NCBI GenBank assembly: GCA_003523945.1
Contig: DOFS01000365.1
Coordinates: 946-33,829 of the forward strand
DNA: 32,884 nt
Source of the DNA: Nitrospiraceae bacterium
GTDB lineage: Bacteria > Nitrospirota > Nitrospiria > Nitrospirales > UBA8639
Direction: 5' to 3'
Shown: one piece after another, positions 32,701-32,884 of the stretch
How the letters are laid out: the number at the start of each line of letters is the position of its first letter
Position numbering within the stretch: the stretch's first letter is position 1
Program-made: the position numbers and the translations under genes
The notes under the pieces: model-generated
What the model was told of the DNA's origin: nothing
Database searches by the model: none
The model's input: the letters and a program-made list of their open reading frames with translations, nothing else

Positions 32701-32884
32701 TGACCTGAGTCGGGATTCCATTCTTTTCGACAAATACCGTCCGCAAGGTTTCATGCCGGGCTACGAGCGCTGTCAGGCTGGCCTGGAGGGCGGTAATGTC
32801 CAACGGGCCTTGAAGGCGCCAAGCCTGGGTCAGCAGATAAGCTCTATTACCTGGTTCCCATTGATCAAGAAACCAGAGCCGCTG
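29705..32884 (-). CDS. NRPS C-A(Asn)-PCP module, 5' end beyond the window
   Basis: The frame stays open to the window edge and begins there inside the first C-domain motif (QRLWFLDQWEPG), so the N-terminus and any earlier modules are missing; the TTG at 32803 is not the real start. The C domain's active-site motif reads H-H-I-I-T-D-L near 32489-32512, with Leu in place of the usual Gly. The A domain has TSGSTGRPKG near 31075 and the code D-L-T-K-F-G-E-V-G-K, one residue from the asparagine code DLTKLGEVGK (Asp is the second choice). The PCP has LGGHSL with its Ser codon at 29888-29890. There is no epimerase or TE; the protein ends in a ~20-residue acidic tail (FADWPLNESEDPDTNDS). It is the first NRPS protein visible in reading order, 707 bp before the giant gene. 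Confidence 0.94.
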   Translation of the reverse strand, partial: QRLWFLDQWEPGNRAYLLTQAWRLQGPLDITALQASLTALVARHETLRTVFVEKNGIPTQVIRNEVDVSMTRIDLSSGDPQTRRQQASQIASTDAHRPFDLTTGPLWRIHLLRLDAEEYILLLTLHHIITDLWSMDILFRELSTFYSAQVTGQPAALPPLPLQYADFAIWQRQCLQEKDLERQLNYWRTQLAGALPGWEAPTDFPRPPQPTHRGERLTFTLPVSLTQALQTFSQQEGGTLFMTLLAAFQVLLFRYAGQRDILVGAPIAGRTHSDLEGLIGFFVNTLVIRTQFKGKPTFRAVLQQVRNICLDAYTHQDVPFEKLVEALQPTRDPSRHPFFQIMYQLFSQPDAAPSFPGLHITPEPICHQRAKFDLNCTLRETAGILHGTMEYSTDIFVLETIQRLVGHYQQLLEGIVDNPDQQITTLPLLPKAEAQQQLLEWNETAQAYPFTKCIHELIEEQVEKTPDAVAIVFEQKALTYDAFNRKANQLAHHLQRLGVGPEKIVAIAMERSLNLMVGLLGILKAGGTYLPLAINSPNDRLAYMLDHSRVSLLLTQQHDCAHLPTEGIQTICLDTNGSVISRESEINPRSSVVPDNPAYIIYTSGSTGRPKGVVITHRGLVNYLAWFTSTYPVGEGLETLVHSSIGFDLTVTSLFAPLLAGGSVRLIDESAGLEEIVAALRSYGSFGLLKMTPSHLEGINQLLQPEDILERIGTLFLGGETLVAQTLAGWNSYGKWPKIVNEYGPTETVVGCCAYEVSQGNSFSGSIPIGRPISNMQIYLLDQYLQPRPIGIPAEVHIGGVGLARGYHKRSDLTAEQFIPHPLSKEPNARLYKTGDLARYRPDGTIEYGGRLDHQVKIRGFRIELGEIETVLGQHPDVLQAVVLCREDFPGTKQLVGYIVPRETQNPSTDDLLILLRRRLPEYMVPSIFVFLEALPLTHNGKVNRMALPPPDQTPQVRAAAYVAPRTPLEAAVGEIWCDLLKEDDISVHDNFFSLGGHSLLATQVVARLRHLLEMDLPLRTLFEHPTVAELAREIDCKLTKTFADWPLNESEDPDTNDS

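Noticed and set aside
29705..32803. TTG at 32803 as the start of the Asn-module protein
   Set aside because: The frame continues upstream to the window edge with conserved C-domain sequence (RLWFLDQW), so the gene is truncated by the window and does not start there.

Overview
The window is a bacterial chromosome segment (about 45-55% GC by eye) with housekeeping genes on the left and a large nonribosomal peptide synthetase (NRPS) locus filling 6.2-32.9 kb. The host is not certain. The left-hand secreted protein is built from a small repeated domain of a kind I associate with Nitrospira-type bacteria, so Nitrospirota is my low-confidence guess. No rRNA, transposase, integrase or CRISPR array is visible.

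Left part (1-6.2 kb). A secreted three-repeat protein (218-1231, minus) lies just downstream of a tRNA-Phe(GAA) gene (1266-1341, minus). A small membrane-anchored or exported hypothetical protein follows (1525-2007, minus). proA, for glutamate-5-semialdehyde dehydrogenase of proline synthesis, is at 2679-4022 (plus), and an unrecognised 590-residue protein is at 4132-5904 (plus). The latter converges on the NRPS locus.

NRPS locus (6.2-32.9 kb, all minus strand, so it reads right to left). (i) A C-A-PCP module, cut by the right edge, has an Asn-like pocket (DLTKFGEVGK). (ii) A 4987-residue protein has the order C-A-PCP x4, thioesterase, then a C-terminal NAD(P)-binding domain resembling cyanobacterial acyl-ACP reductase (AAR). 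Its pockets read Ala (DLFNNALTYK), Pro-like (DVQFIAQVSK), unassigned (DAWGLGAISK) and unassigned (DIFLLGLIFK). (iii) A free-standing A-PCP protein has an A domain that lacks the Asp which normally holds the amino group of the substrate. (iv) A PrpB-like C-C lyase of the isocitrate lyase superfamily follows. (v) The last protein is C-A-PCP-TE with a valine pocket (DAFWLGGTFK). All pocket codes were read by hand alignment to GrsA-PheA.

How it may work together (inference). Asn, Ala, Pro-like and two further residues would be joined on (i) and (ii). The A-PCP protein would supply an unusual acid, possibly linked to the lyase. Protein (v) would add valine and release a product. Two intact thioesterases plus a reductase-like domain mean either two products, or a release chemistry unlike a standard linear NRPS. 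No epimerase domain, MbtH-like protein, transporter or phosphopantetheinyl transferase is in view. The cluster continues past the right edge. A good sigma70-type promoter flanked by repeats precedes the lyase gene, so lyase and Val module may form a separately controlled transcription unit.
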